Below, piece by piece: positions 7,911 to 15,928 of a stretch of 64,000 nt of DNA. The position numbers and the translations under genes are program-made. Origin of the DNA: Methylomonas koyamae (lineage in GTDB: Bacteria > Pseudomonadota > Gammaproteobacteria > Methylococcales > Methylomonadaceae); contig NZ_AP019777.1 of assembly GCF_019669905.1 (NCBI RefSeq), positions 124,001 through 188,000 on the forward strand, written 5' to 3'. A model generated the notes under the pieces. The model was not told where the DNA came from and ran no database searches. It worked only from the letters and a program-made list of their open reading frames with translations. The first letter of the stretch is position 1, and every line of letters begins with the position of its first letter.

Positions 7911-8966
7911 CTAGCGCGCCGGCGCCAGCGTCGCCATATCGATTACGAACCGGTATTTGACGTCGCTTTTCAACATCCGCTGGTAAGCGTCGTTGATGCC
8001 GGCCATCGGAATCAACTCGATGTCGGAGACGATGCCGCGCTCGGCGCAAAAATCCAGCATTTCCTGGGTTTCGCGGATACCGCCGATCAACGACCCGGCC
8101 AGCGCACGCCGTTGAAAAATCAGATTGCCGACATTCGGCGCCGGATGTGGCTTTTCCGGCACGCCGACCAGACACATCACGCCGTCGCGCTTCAGCAACG
8201 CCAGATATGGGTCCAGATCGTGCGCCGCCGCGACCGTGTTCAAAATGAAATCGAAACGTTTCAGATAACGGCTCATCGCTTGCGTATCCTTGGAAACCAC
8301 CACGTCGTCGGCGCCGAGCCTCTTGGCATCGGCTGTCTTGTCCGGCGAGGTCGTGAACAGCACGGCCTCGGCGCCGAAGGCCTTGGCGAATTTCAGCCCC
8401 ATGTGGCCCAAGCCGCCCAAACCGACGATGCCGACGCTGTGGCCGGCGCCGATCCGCCAGCGCCGCAACGGCGAATAAGTGGTAATGCCGGCACAAAGTA
8501 ACGGCGCGGTTGCCGCCAAATCCAGCACGGGAGACAGCCGCAACACGAAATCCTGATCCACCACGATCTGGTTCGAATAGCCGCCGTAAGTCATTTTGCC
8601 GGTGTGCGGATCGGGGCTGTTGTAGGTAAATACTGCGTTTTCGCAAAACTGTTCCTGGTGGTCCAGGCAATCCTGGCAGGTGCGGCAGGCATCGACCATG
8701 CAGCCGACTCCAACCGAATCGCCGGCGCGGAAGCTAGTGACCGCGCCGCCGACGGCCGCGACTTTGCCGACGATTTCGTGGCCCGGCACGATCGGAAAGC
8801 TGCTGCCGTTCCATTCGTTGCGCGCCTGGTGCAAATCGCTGTGGCAGACGCCGCAGTACAGAATGTCGATCAGCACGTCGCGCGGCCCCGGTTCGCGGCG
8901 TTCGAATTGGAACGCACGCAACGGCGTCAACGGGTTGTAGGCGGCGTAACCATAACTTTTCAGCAT
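7911..8966 (-). CDS. Zinc-dependent NAD(P)-alcohol dehydrogenase, CAD/YahK type
   Basis: 351 residues with AGGAGA before the ATG. The catalytic zinc ligands are seen in YCGVCHSDLH (Cys and His) and PGHEIVGKV; the structural zinc site is CRTCQDCLDHQEQFC (four Cys). The Rossmann motif is VGLGGLGHMGLKFAKAFGAE. This order and GCMVDACRTC place it in the cinnamyl-alcohol/YahK branch of medium-chain dehydrogenases, which reduce a broad range of aldehydes with NADPH. In a methylotroph, aldehyde detoxification is a reasonable guess but is inference. It is monocistronic as far as can be seen, 98 bases upstream of murI. Confidence 0.9.
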   Translation of the reverse strand: MLKSYGYAAYNPLTPLRAFQFERREPGPRDVLIDILYCGVCHSDLHQARNEWNGSSFPIVPGHEIVGKVAAVGGAVTSFRAGDSVGVGCMVDACRTCQDCLDHQEQFCENAVFTYNSPDPHTGKMTYGGYSNQIVVDQDFVLRLSPVLDLAATAPLLCAGITTYSPLRRWRIGAGHSVGIVGLGGLGHMGLKFAKAFGAEAVLFTTSPDKTADAKRLGADDVVVSKDTQAMSRYLKRFDFILNTVAAAHDLDPYLALLKRDGVMCLVGVPEKPHPAPNVGNLIFQRRALAGSLIGGIRETQEMLDFCAERGIVSDIELIPMAGINDAYQRMLKSDVKYRFVIDMATLAPAR

Positions 8967-9138
8967 TTCAGCGTCTCCTGGTGCGGATCGGGTAAGCGGG
9001 GTAAATAGCGGATTTTTACCACAAATCGCGCCGCCGTAGCGCCGAAGCGCGGCCGACCCCGGTAAATAACGCTGAAGCGGCCGGCTCCGGTTCGTGCTAA
9101 CGTAGCGCCGATTTCAGCAGCACGCACTCGCGAGGTTC

Positions 9139-10206
9139 ATGTCTCCCGACCAATTCCAACGACAGCTACTGGCCTGGTTTGACCGCCACGGCCGCAAGGA
9201 TTTACCCTGGCAACGCGATATCAGCCCTTACCGGGTCTGGGTATCCGAGATCATGCTGCAACAAACCCAAGTCGCCAGCGCGATCGGCTATTTCGAACGC
9301 TTCATGTCGCGCTTCCCGTCGGTGCAGAGCCTGGCTTCCGCCGAATTGGACGAGGTACTGCAATACTGGGCCGGGCTGGGCTACTACGCTCGTGCCCGCA
9401 ACCTGCATAAAACTGCACAAATCGTCGCGGCCGGCGGCGGCGAATTTCCGCAGACGCTGGCCGGCATGTGCGCATTGCCCGGCATCGGCCGCTCGACGGC
9501 CGGCGCCATTCTCAGCATCGCCTGCGGCCAGAGCCAGCCTATTTTAGACGGCAACGTCAAGCGGGTGCTGGCCCGCTACCACGCCGTAACCGGTTGGCCG
9601 GGCGAAACCCGCGTCGCCGAGCGGCTCTGGCAAATCGCAACGGCATACACGCCATCGCAGCGCACCGCGGCCTATACCCAAGCCATGATGGATCTGGGCG
9701 CTACGCTGTGCACTCGCAGCAAACCGTTGTGCGAAATCTGCCCGGTCGCCGCCGGCTGCCAAGCCCGCCAACAAGGTCTGGTCCGGCAATTGCCGGAAGC
9801 CAAACCGCGCAAAACCTTGCCGGTAAAACAGACCTATTGGCTGCTGCTGCAAGATCCGGAACGGCGAATATTGCTGGAAAAACGGCCGCCGACCGGCATC
9901 TGGGGCGGTTTGTGGAGCCTGCCGGAATTCGAAGACATCGCCGCCGTCGGCGACTGGTGCCGTCGGCTCGGCTGCATGGTACAGGCACCGCAGACGCTGC
10001 CGGCCGGGCGCCACACTTTTTCGCATTACCACCTGGATTACACGCCGCTGCTGGCCGAGCTGGAAAACCCCATAAACAATGTGATGGAAGCGGACCGGGC
10101 GGTTTGGTATAAAGCCGCCGACTTTGCGTTACTTGGCTTGCCGGCGCCGGTCAAGCGCCTGCTGCTGCAACATTACCCCGAGGATTTTTATGACGAGAAT
10201 GGTTAA
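9139..10206 (+). CDS. mutY: A/G-specific adenine glycosylase MutY
   Basis: 355 residues. Base-excision repair enzyme removing adenine mispaired with 8-oxoguanine. N-terminal KDLPWQRDISPYRVWVSEIM and LQQTQV are the MutY signature; the helix-hairpin-helix is LPGIGRSTAGAI, and the catalytic Asp lies in ILDGNVKRVLARY. The Fe-S cluster is C-x6-C-x2-C-x5-C (CTRSKPLCEICPVAAGC). The C-terminal Nudix-like domain (about residues 225-350, LLEKRPPTGIWGGLWSLPE) recognises 8-oxoG. GAGG precedes the ATG. The last 17 bases overlap yggX, an association common in gammaproteobacteria that links oxidative-damage repair with iron trafficking. Confidence 0.97.
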   Translation: MSPDQFQRQLLAWFDRHGRKDLPWQRDISPYRVWVSEIMLQQTQVASAIGYFERFMSRFPSVQSLASAELDEVLQYWAGLGYYARARNLHKTAQIVAAGGGEFPQTLAGMCALPGIGRSTAGAILSIACGQSQPILDGNVKRVLARYHAVTGWPGETRVAERLWQIATAYTPSQRTAAYTQAMMDLGATLCTRSKPLCEICPVAAGCQARQQGLVRQLPEAKPRKTLPVKQTYWLLLQDPERRILLEKRPPTGIWGGLWSLPEFEDIAAVGDWCRRLGCMVQAPQTLPAGRHTFSHYHLDYTPLLAELENPINNVMEADRAVWYKAADFALLGLPAPVKRLLLQHYPEDFYDENG

Positions 10207-10462
10207 ATGCGTGAAATTGGGCATCGAAGCGGAAGGGTTGGATGCGCCGCCGTTTCCTGGCCCGAACGGCCAGCGCATTTTCGAGCACGTCTCGAAACAG
10301 GCCTGGAAAGACTGGCTGGCGATGCAGACGATGATCATCAACGAGCGCCGGCTGGCCAGTTTCGACCCGGCGGCGAAAAAGGTATTGGAAGCCGAGCGCG
10401 AAAAATTCCTGTTCGCCGGCGGCTTCGAAATGCCGGACGGTTACGTACCGAAAAAGGATTGA
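10190..10462 (+). CDS. yggX: Fe(2+)-trafficking / oxidative damage protection protein YggX
   Basis: 90 residues, the family length. The start ATG at 10190 lies inside the end of mutY and has GAGG seven bases upstream; the product MTRMVKCVKLGIEAEGLD aligns with the start of E. coli YggX, including the single conserved N-terminal Cys. The core PFPGPNGQRIFEHVSKQAW, then QTMIINERRL and FLFAGGFEMPDGYVP, is diagnostic. YggX protects Fe-S enzymes from oxidative damage. An ATG nine bases downstream is also in frame but would lose conserved residues. Confidence 0.95.
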   Translation: MTRMVKCVKLGIEAEGLDAPPFPGPNGQRIFEHVSKQAWKDWLAMQTMIINERRLASFDPAAKKVLEAEREKFLFAGGFEMPDGYVPKKD

Positions 10463-10602
10463 GCCGCCGGGTGTAACGGCCCGCTGCCGCCTTGCAATCG
10501 AGTGCACAGGTTTTGTCCGGATAAGATCTGTGCGCGGCATTGACAACAAAGGCTGGTCTGGCAGACTGGCGACGGTTACAGCAACCGTGCCAGGAGACCA
10601 CC

Positions 10603-11139
10603 ATGAGCGCAACCGTAGCCCCGCAAGTCCAATCTATGCGCGCCGCTCTAAGCGACGGCAATTGGGTCGGCCGCATCGTCGACGTGTTTTACGCCAAGAT
10701 GCTCGACGACTACCGCATCAACCGTTTTTTCTGCACCCGTCCGGCCGCCGAACAAGCTGCGGCGCTAAAGGCCTATCTGAAGGCTTATGCCGGCAACTTC
10801 AACAGCAAGGACGAAAAAGTGCTGGCGGCGCTGGACCATTACTTTACCGTGGCTTTCGCCCGCAACAACGCCAAGCCCGGCGGCAACGATTTTGCATTTT
10901 TGCCGGATACCGCCGGCGGCCGGGATAGCGGAACCGCGACACTGCTATGCCCGGCGCACGGCTTTCTGGTCAAACTCGGCCTCGACGATTTTCATTACGA
11001 TATAGTTATCGAGCATCTCAGCGCCGCTTTACAGCAATTGAACGTGGCCGACGATCTGGCTTACCAGATGCTGGCTTTGGCCGAAAAAGGCCGCAACGGT
11101 TTGCTGGCCCGCGCCGGTAAATCCAACAGAATCGGCTGA
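10603..11139 (+). CDS. Truncated (2/2) haemoglobin, group 1-like
   Basis: 178 residues from the ATG at 10603, chosen because AGGAG precedes it; an earlier in-frame ATG at 10540 lacks a site. The region DVFYAKMLDDYRINRFF (about residues 29-45) matches the B-E helices of truncated globins, with the Tyr-Phe pattern of the distal pocket; the proximal His is probably within LDHYFTVAFARNN or the later CPAHGFLVKLGLDDFHYD. These small haem proteins bind O2 or NO and often protect respiration from NO. The C-terminus is longer than the 120-residue core, and the segment RNNAKPGGNDFAFLPD is an unusual insert. It follows yggX by 140 bases. Confidence 0.75.
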   Translation: MSATVAPQVQSMRAALSDGNWVGRIVDVFYAKMLDDYRINRFFCTRPAAEQAAALKAYLKAYAGNFNSKDEKVLAALDHYFTVAFARNNAKPGGNDFAFLPDTAGGRDSGTATLLCPAHGFLVKLGLDDFHYDIVIEHLSAALQQLNVADDLAYQMLALAEKGRNGLLARAGKSNRIG

Positions 11140-11177
11140 CCGGCAGTATTCGCCGGGGCGTTTGGCCCAGAAGCGGG

Positions 11178-11714
11178 TCAGCGCAAAATATCGTCGCCCA
11201 AGGTTCTGGCGTAATCTTCCGGAAAAGCGGTTTGAATATGAATGTCTTCGCGGCCGTTATCGGTCAGCTTGCAGACCAGAATAAACAATTGCACGATGAA
11301 GCCGTCACCCTTATGGGTGGATAGCCAGTCGAACGACATTTGCGCGCCCTTGGCTTTGGGGCGGAACACGGTAAATACGTCGAAATCCCGCCCCTTGCGC
11401 AGCACCACGCCGCGAATCTCTACTTTCCGGCATTGCGGATCGTTGAGCTTGGCCAGCTCGATTTGGCCCGGCACCGAATTCAGCACCTCGTGTACGGCTT
11501 GTATCAGATGCTTGCGCGAACCGAGCAAAATCGAATCTTTGGCCGGCAGTTTGGCGCCGCCGCGCGAGAAAAAATCCTCGCGCTCAGCGGTGTGCAGCGA
11601 GATGGCATGGCCGGGCTTGGCGACCCCGGCCGCCAGATCGGGGCGCGGCCGGCGCTCGCTGTCGCACAGTATCCGGTGGACTTCGTCCAGCCCGTAGGGG
11701 CGGTTATAAGCCAT
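11178..11714 (-). CDS. Protein of unknown function with a possible RNase A-like (CdiA-CT) fold
   Basis: 178 residues, AAGGAA before the ATG. No family is recognised with certainty. Visible: PGHAISLHTAERED (His36 and His41), SRKHLIQAVHEVLNS near 65-80, then beta-like stretches VVLRKGRDFDVFTVF and VQLFILVCKL, and IHIQTAFPEDY near the end (Thr162). The order GH-x2-x2-H, a middle segment for a marker like S-R-A-x-AV, and a terminal [LQ]TA[YF]P resembles the bacterial CdiA-CT RNase A-like toxin domain, where His, Thr and an aromatic residue of that terminal motif are catalytic. That is inference from pattern only. No signal peptide or immunity-like neighbour is evident; lpdA follows on the same strand, 37 bases upstream. 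Confidence 0.55.
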   Translation of the reverse strand: MAYNRPYGLDEVHRILCDSERRPRPDLAAGVAKPGHAISLHTAEREDFFSRGGAKLPAKDSILLGSRKHLIQAVHEVLNSVPGQIELAKLNDPQCRKVEIRGVVLRKGRDFDVFTVFRPKAKGAQMSFDWLSTHKGDGFIVQLFILVCKLTDNGREDIHIQTAFPEDYARTLGDDILR

Positions 11715-11751
11715 CGCTGAATTCCTTTCCGAAAACTGGTCGGCCAGAGGT

Positions 11752-13167
11752 TTACTTCTTCACGTACAAGTCGGTGATCGTGCCTTCGATCATCTCCGCC
11801 GCGAACGCGAAGGTTTCCGACAAGGTCGGATGCGGATGGATGCTGAGGCTGATATCGGTGGCATCGGCGCCCATTTCCAGCGCCAACACCGCTTCGGCGA
11901 CCAGTTCGCCGGCACCGGGGCCGGTAAAGCCGGCGCCGAGAATGCGGCCAGTGGTTTTGTCGGTGAGGATTTTAGTAATGCCTTCGCTACGGCCCAGGGC
12001 CAGCGAACGGCCGGATGCGGCCCAGGGGAAGGTGGCTTTTTCGTATTCGACGCCTTGCTGCTGGGCTTGGGTTTCGGTCAGTCCCATCCACGCTACTTCC
12101 GGGTCGGTGTAAGCCACCGACGGTATCGTCAGCGCATCGAAGCCGGCTTTGTGGCCGGCGATGGTTTCGGCGGCGATTTTGCCTTCGTGGGTGGCTTTGT
12201 GTGCCAGCATCGGGTTGCCGACGATGTCGCCGATCGCAAAGATATGGTTAACGTTGGTGCGGCCTTGTTTGTCGACCGGAATGAAACCGCGTTCGTCTAC
12301 TGTAACTCCGGCTTGCTCGGCGGCTATCAACTTGCCGTTCGGCCGGCGGCCGACCGCGACCAACACCGCGTCGAAGGTTTCGTTTTCCGGCGCACCCTTG
12401 CCTTCCATCGTCACTTTAATGCCGGCGTCGGTCGCTTCCATGGCCTTGACGCTGGTTTGCAGCCACAGGTTGTCGTATTGCTTTTTGATCTTGCGCTGCA
12501 ATGGCGTGACCAAGTCTTTGTCGCAGCCGGGAATAATCTGGTCCATCAACTCGACCACGCTGATTTTCGAACCCAGCGCGTGGTAAACCGTGGCCATTTC
12601 CAGGCCGATGATGCCGCCGCCGACGATTAGCAGTTTTTCCGGCACGAAGTTCAGATTCAACGCGTCGGTGGAATCCCAAACCCGCGGATCGTCGTGCGGG
12701 AAACCGGGAATTTTGGTCGGCTGCGAGCCGGCGGCGATGATGGCGTTGTCGAAGGTCACGGTCTGGGTGCCGGCCTCGTTGGTCAGCGTCAGGCTGTTGG
12801 CGCCGGCGAATTTGCCTTCGCCGTGGAGCACAGTCACTTTGCGCTGCTTGGCCAGTTTGGCCAGGCCGCCGTTCAGGGTTTCGGTGACGCTCTGCTTCCA
12901 ACTTCTAACTTTGTCCAGATCGATTTGCGGTTTGCCGAAACTGACGCCGTGCGCGGCCATGTCTTCGGCTTCGTGGATGATTTGCGCCACGTGCAGCAAA
13001 GCCTTGGACGGAATGCAGCCGACGTTCAGACAAACGCCGCCCAATACCGGATGGCGTTCGACCAAAACCACTTGCTTGCCCAAATCGGCGGCGCGAAACG
13101 CGGCGGTGTATCCGCCGGGGCCGCCGCCCAAAACCAGAACTTCGGCGTGAGTTTGTGTATTGCTCAT
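11752..13167 (-). CDS. lpdA: Dihydrolipoyl dehydrogenase (E3)
   Basis: 471 residues. FAD- and NAD-dependent enzyme that reoxidises dihydrolipoyl groups of pyruvate/2-oxoglutarate dehydrogenase and glycine cleavage complexes. FAD-binding VLGGGPGGYTAAFRAADLG at the N-terminus; the redox-active disulfide GGVCLNVGCIPSKALL (CLNVGC); NAD-binding VGGGIIGLEMATVYHALG; second FAD contact FAIGDIVGNPMLAHKA; and the catalytic His-Glu pair in SIHPHPTLSE. GGGAG precedes the ATG. No E1 or E2 gene is adjacent, so this E3 is encoded apart from its complexes. The nearest leftward neighbour is the unknown 11178 gene. Confidence 0.96.
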   Translation of the reverse strand: MSNTQTHAEVLVLGGGPGGYTAAFRAADLGKQVVLVERHPVLGGVCLNVGCIPSKALLHVAQIIHEAEDMAAHGVSFGKPQIDLDKVRSWKQSVTETLNGGLAKLAKQRKVTVLHGEGKFAGANSLTLTNEAGTQTVTFDNAIIAAGSQPTKIPGFPHDDPRVWDSTDALNLNFVPEKLLIVGGGIIGLEMATVYHALGSKISVVELMDQIIPGCDKDLVTPLQRKIKKQYDNLWLQTSVKAMEATDAGIKVTMEGKGAPENETFDAVLVAVGRRPNGKLIAAEQAGVTVDERGFIPVDKQGRTNVNHIFAIGDIVGNPMLAHKATHEGKIAAETIAGHKAGFDALTIPSVAYTDPEVAWMGLTETQAQQQGVEYEKATFPWAASGRSLALGRSEGITKILTDKTTGRILGAGFTGPGAGELVAEAVLALEMGADATDISLSIHPHPTLSETFAFAAEMIEGTITDLYVKK

Positions 13168-13335
13168 GAAATGGAACTCCCTGAATGGTGGAATCGGTTA
13201 CCGGCGCCTGCGGCAAGCTGGCGCTTAGCTTAGCAACGATTTTACCGGTTACCGCGCAGGATAGAAAATTAATCGGCCCCGGCCCGGAATCCGCAGATTC
13301 GGCAGGGGCGATCGGGCGGGAGTTCGCCGCCGCAA

Positions 13336-13357
13336 CCGAAGGCCGGCCGGCCTTCGG
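13336..13357 (-). terminator. 22-base perfect palindrome downstream of the PLC-like gene
   Basis: Positions 13336-13346 are the exact reverse complement of 13347-13357 (arm CCGAAGGCCGG). It lies 19 bases past the stop of the leftward phospholipase-like gene and upstream of lpdA, the place for a transcription terminator. A T-run precedes rather than follows the arm on the minus strand, so the mechanism is not clear. Confidence 0.4.
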
Positions 13358-13375
13358 CCGAGTTTGAAAAAATGC

Positions 13376-14473
13376 CTATTTGTTCATCGCGATGATATTG
13401 TTGATCAGACTCTTGCCCGGAAAATCCATCATTACCATGCCCACCCGTTTGCTGATGCGCATGTTGATATTCAGCGATTGGTAAACCTGGTTCAAGACCA
13501 CGTAACTGGTGCGCAGATTGGCCAGATATTGACTGCTCAACGGATTGGTGCCGAGAAACGCGATCGAACACAGCTTGCCCAGGCAATTCACCCGCGGAAA
13601 ATCCGGATAGGTGTTGGGATTGGTCAATGTGGTCAAGCCGGTCATCAATTGCGGCGCATCGGTTTGCGGCGAGCTTTTGCCGCTGGCGGCGAAGTAGGGA
13701 AAACCGCCGGTGGAACCGGTCAGGCAGCGGTTTATGTAAATTTTGTCCGGGTCGCCGCTGGCCGCCGCCATGAACTGCGTTTTGGCCTTTTCCCAGACGC
13801 TATACAGGTCCCAATTGGTGTTGAGCGGGCAATCGTCCGGCGCGGTGCCTTGCCGTTCCAGTTCCTTAAAATTGATACCCAGCCGGGTCCATTCCGCGAA
13901 GTTTTGCAGCAATACGACCTTGCCGCGCACCGAGCCCAAGGTCGGATTGAAGTCGGCCTCGGGCTGCCAGAACAGGTCGGGGTATTTGCCGGCGATCGCA
14001 TTGTAGGTTTGCCAAAATTCGCGGGTGCTGCCGATGGCGGTCGATTCTTCCTTGATTCGCATAACCACGGTTTCGCCGGGATGCTGCTTCAAAAACGTCT
14101 GCACGATATCCAGTACGCCGGTAAAACTGGCTTTTTGGTAGACGGACCCGTGGTAAATCAGGAAATTATCGTTGACGTGGCGGCAACGGATGTCCAACAC
14201 CCGGATACCTGCTTCGAGCTGCTCGCGCAGGTCCATGGACTGGGTTTGCGGAATATCGCCGCCGTACAAAGACATCGTGTCGTGAGTGCCGGGTAGCGAT
14301 AGTTGGCTAAGTTTCAGCGTATCCGGCAGGTCGGTTAGCCAGTCCGGGTTGTGCGCGCCGCTGTCGGCGTCGTGAGAATAGGCCTCGCGGTCGATGGCGG
14401 TGGAGGCGGCTTCGGCATTGGCGGCGATCAGGCCGGCCAGGGCAAATGCGGTTAACGTGGCGGATAATTTCAT
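13376..14473 (-). CDS. Secreted phosphatidylinositol-specific phospholipase C-like protein
   Basis: 365 residues with AGGAG before the ATG and a Sec signal peptide (MKLSATLTAFALAGLIAANAEA). The X-domain motifs are visible: LSLPGTHDTMSLYGGD (first catalytic His), LREQLEAGIRVLDIRCRH and NFLIYHGSVYQ (second His), and VVMRIKEE. This is the single-domain bacterial PI-PLC fold, which cleaves (glycosyl)phosphatidylinositol by a cyclic intermediate. The organism need not contain inositol lipids, so the substrate may be external. Two Cys pairs (DIRCRH with NRCLTG; NCLGKLCS) could form disulfides after export. Leftward and apparently alone, with about 420 bases of non-coding DNA upstream. Confidence 0.85.
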   Translation of the reverse strand: MKLSATLTAFALAGLIAANAEAASTAIDREAYSHDADSGAHNPDWLTDLPDTLKLSQLSLPGTHDTMSLYGGDIPQTQSMDLREQLEAGIRVLDIRCRHVNDNFLIYHGSVYQKASFTGVLDIVQTFLKQHPGETVVMRIKEESTAIGSTREFWQTYNAIAGKYPDLFWQPEADFNPTLGSVRGKVVLLQNFAEWTRLGINFKELERQGTAPDDCPLNTNWDLYSVWEKAKTQFMAAASGDPDKIYINRCLTGSTGGFPYFAASGKSSPQTDAPQLMTGLTTLTNPNTYPDFPRVNCLGKLCSIAFLGTNPLSSQYLANLRTSYVVLNQVYQSLNINMRISKRVGMVMMDFPGKSLINNIIAMNK

Positions 14474-14894
14474 GGCTGTCTCCTGATTACGGTTATCGAA
14501 TACCGAAGATCGGCTTCGTTTAACCGATAACAGTCAATCCGCGTGCCAGCTTGCGCGATTCGGGACAATCCCTTGATTTATCAGGCTAATTGAAAATTAA
14601 CCGCCGGCTTTAGCGAACAGGATGCGCTGGGATGGGTACGAAATATCGTATATTTGCTTTATGTCGTGCCGGGCTTGCCGACACAAAGCCGGCAGCCGCG
14701 TTGCAATCGAACGTTAGCCGGTAGCGGAATGGAAGGTTAGGAAATGGGTATCAGCGCAGCGAAAATTTTGCCGTTTTACCGGCATTCGCTGCGCGACAAC
14801 ATCCGAACGCAATAGCCATTTCCTATCAGGCTCTATTGGCTCGGCGTTTCCGGCAAATGCCGAGGCTGCGCGGCTAACGGCTTACTCTGTACCG
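14474..14894. other. Intergenic region with nested inverted repeats
   Basis: About 420 bases with no supported gene. The first 90 bases contain the promoter region of the leftward phospholipase-like gene. The most structured part is 14738-14825, listed separately. The rest has no recognised motif. Confidence 0.5.
14738..14825. repeat. Nested inverted repeat element
   Basis: The outer arms TAGGAAATGG (14738-14747) and CCATTTCCTA (14816-14825) are perfect reverse complements. Inside them GCGCAGCGAA (14754-14763) and TTCGCTGCGC (14785-14794) are also a perfect pair. Together they would fold into one long stem with an inner hairpin of about 40 bases. It could be a REP-like or other palindromic genomic element, or a structured RNA; the function is unknown. 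Confidence 0.5.
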
Positions 14895-15395
14895 CTATCC
14901 TACTGCTTCCCGCTGCGCAAACCACTCCGTCAATGCCCTGGTTTCCCCCAGCGCCTGCAGCCGGCGGTCGACCGCACCGTGGTTGCCCCAAACCACATCG
15001 TTCAGCACGCCATTGTCGACTTGGGCTTCGATGTCTTTGCAGTACAAGCCCTTATCGCGTTGTAGGTAGAATCCATAGGTCCGACAAGCGATCGGGCGTT
15101 GGGGGTAGACTCGGCAACTGCCGCTAGCGCGGTCGAGCAAGGGGCAGGCGATAGGGCGGACGCTTTGCTCGGCCAGCGCGGCAACGTCTTCGGCTACCGC
15201 CCGCAAAATCTGGCTTGGCAGCAAGGCCAGCCCTTCGTCGAGTAGCCGCCATTCCGCCAGGCTGAGCCGCGGAATGTCGGCCAGGCGGTGGCAACAACCT
15301 TGGCAACCTTGCCGGCACAGCCAGTCGGGCCGTTCGGAGCGGATAGCCGCGACCCTGGCGTCGATGTCGGCGTGTAAGCCTTCGAGCGGCGTCAT
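14895..15395 (-). CDS. YkgJ-type zinc/iron-chelating cysteine cluster protein
   Basis: 166 residues from the ATG at 15393-15395; a TTG five codons upstream is also in frame. The N-terminal cluster is CRQGCQGCCHRLADIPRLS and the second part is CPLLDRASGSCRVYPQRPIACRTYGF, the CxxxCxxCC...C...CRxYxxRPxxCRxY pattern of the YkgJ family. These cytoplasmic proteins bind Fe or Zn through the conserved Cys residues; the reaction is unknown. The gene follows the 15426 membrane-protein gene on the same strand with about 30 bases between, so the two may be cotranscribed. Confidence 0.8.
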   Translation of the reverse strand: MTPLEGLHADIDARVAAIRSERPDWLCRQGCQGCCHRLADIPRLSLAEWRLLDEGLALLPSQILRAVAEDVAALAEQSVRPIACPLLDRASGSCRVYPQRPIACRTYGFYLQRDKGLYCKDIEAQVDNGVLNDVVWGNHGAVDRRLQALGETRALTEWFAQREAVG

Positions 15396-15425
15396 CGGCG
15401 CAACTGGCAATGCTGCGTTTGTTCG

Positions 15426-15731
15426 TTATTGCGGTTCCGCATCGCCTTGCCGAGTCTGTTCCGTAGCCGGCCGGCCGGCTACGGTCCCGCGCTTTTTCCA
15501 TTTGGCGTAGAAGTAGGTCGCGCCGGAAACGGTGCCGGCCACCGTCGCCACCGTGCCCAGGATGGGCGCGGCGGTGACGATTAACGGCGGGCTGACGATG
15601 CCCAACCAGACGCCGACCGCAGTCAGCCCGGTGGGCGCGGCGACGGCTGCGCCGGCGGCGGCGATACCGGCGGCAATGCCGGTTGCCATGGAAACGTTTT
15701 CGGTTCGGTTGGCGAGTTTTTCGTGATCCAT
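15426..15731 (-). CDS. Small glycine-zipper membrane protein
   Basis: 101 residues. After about 15 polar residues (MDHEKLANRTENVS) comes a Gly/Ala-rich hydrophobic run MATGIAAGIAAAGAAVAAPT, and then further apolar segments to about residue 75 (WLGIVSPPLIVTAAPILGTV, ATVAGTVSGATYFY), followed by a basic tail (KWKKRGTVAGRP). The GxxxG spacing resembles glycine zippers that drive helix packing or pore formation. No family is recognised. It precedes the cysteine-cluster gene on the same strand and follows the caspase-like gene by about 200 bases. Confidence 0.6.
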   Translation of the reverse strand: MDHEKLANRTENVSMATGIAAGIAAAGAAVAAPTGLTAVGVWLGIVSPPLIVTAAPILGTVATVAGTVSGATYFYAKWKKRGTVAGRPATEQTRQGDAEPQ

Positions 15732-15928
15732 CTGCTTGGCCTGTTGTGCTAGGGGTTGGATTTGGTTGTTGGGGGTGGCCGGTAACGCGCCACATTGTGG
15801 TCCGGCCGCGAAAACCCTGTCAATGCAGCGAACGCGCGAGGTGCTGGCGGCGCGGTCATCGGCACGCGGCGGGAGTTCCGATCACCGCTTCGATGTTACC
15901 AAGCGGTTGATTGCGCCGGCAGCCGTTA

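Noticed and set aside
7864..8670. Minus-strand frame inside the alcohol dehydrogenase gene
   Set aside because: Out-of-frame reading of the dehydrogenase, Arg-rich.
13364..14296. 310-codon plus-strand frame opposite the PI-PLC-like gene
   Set aside because: The minus strand carries signal peptide and catalytic motifs; this frame does not.
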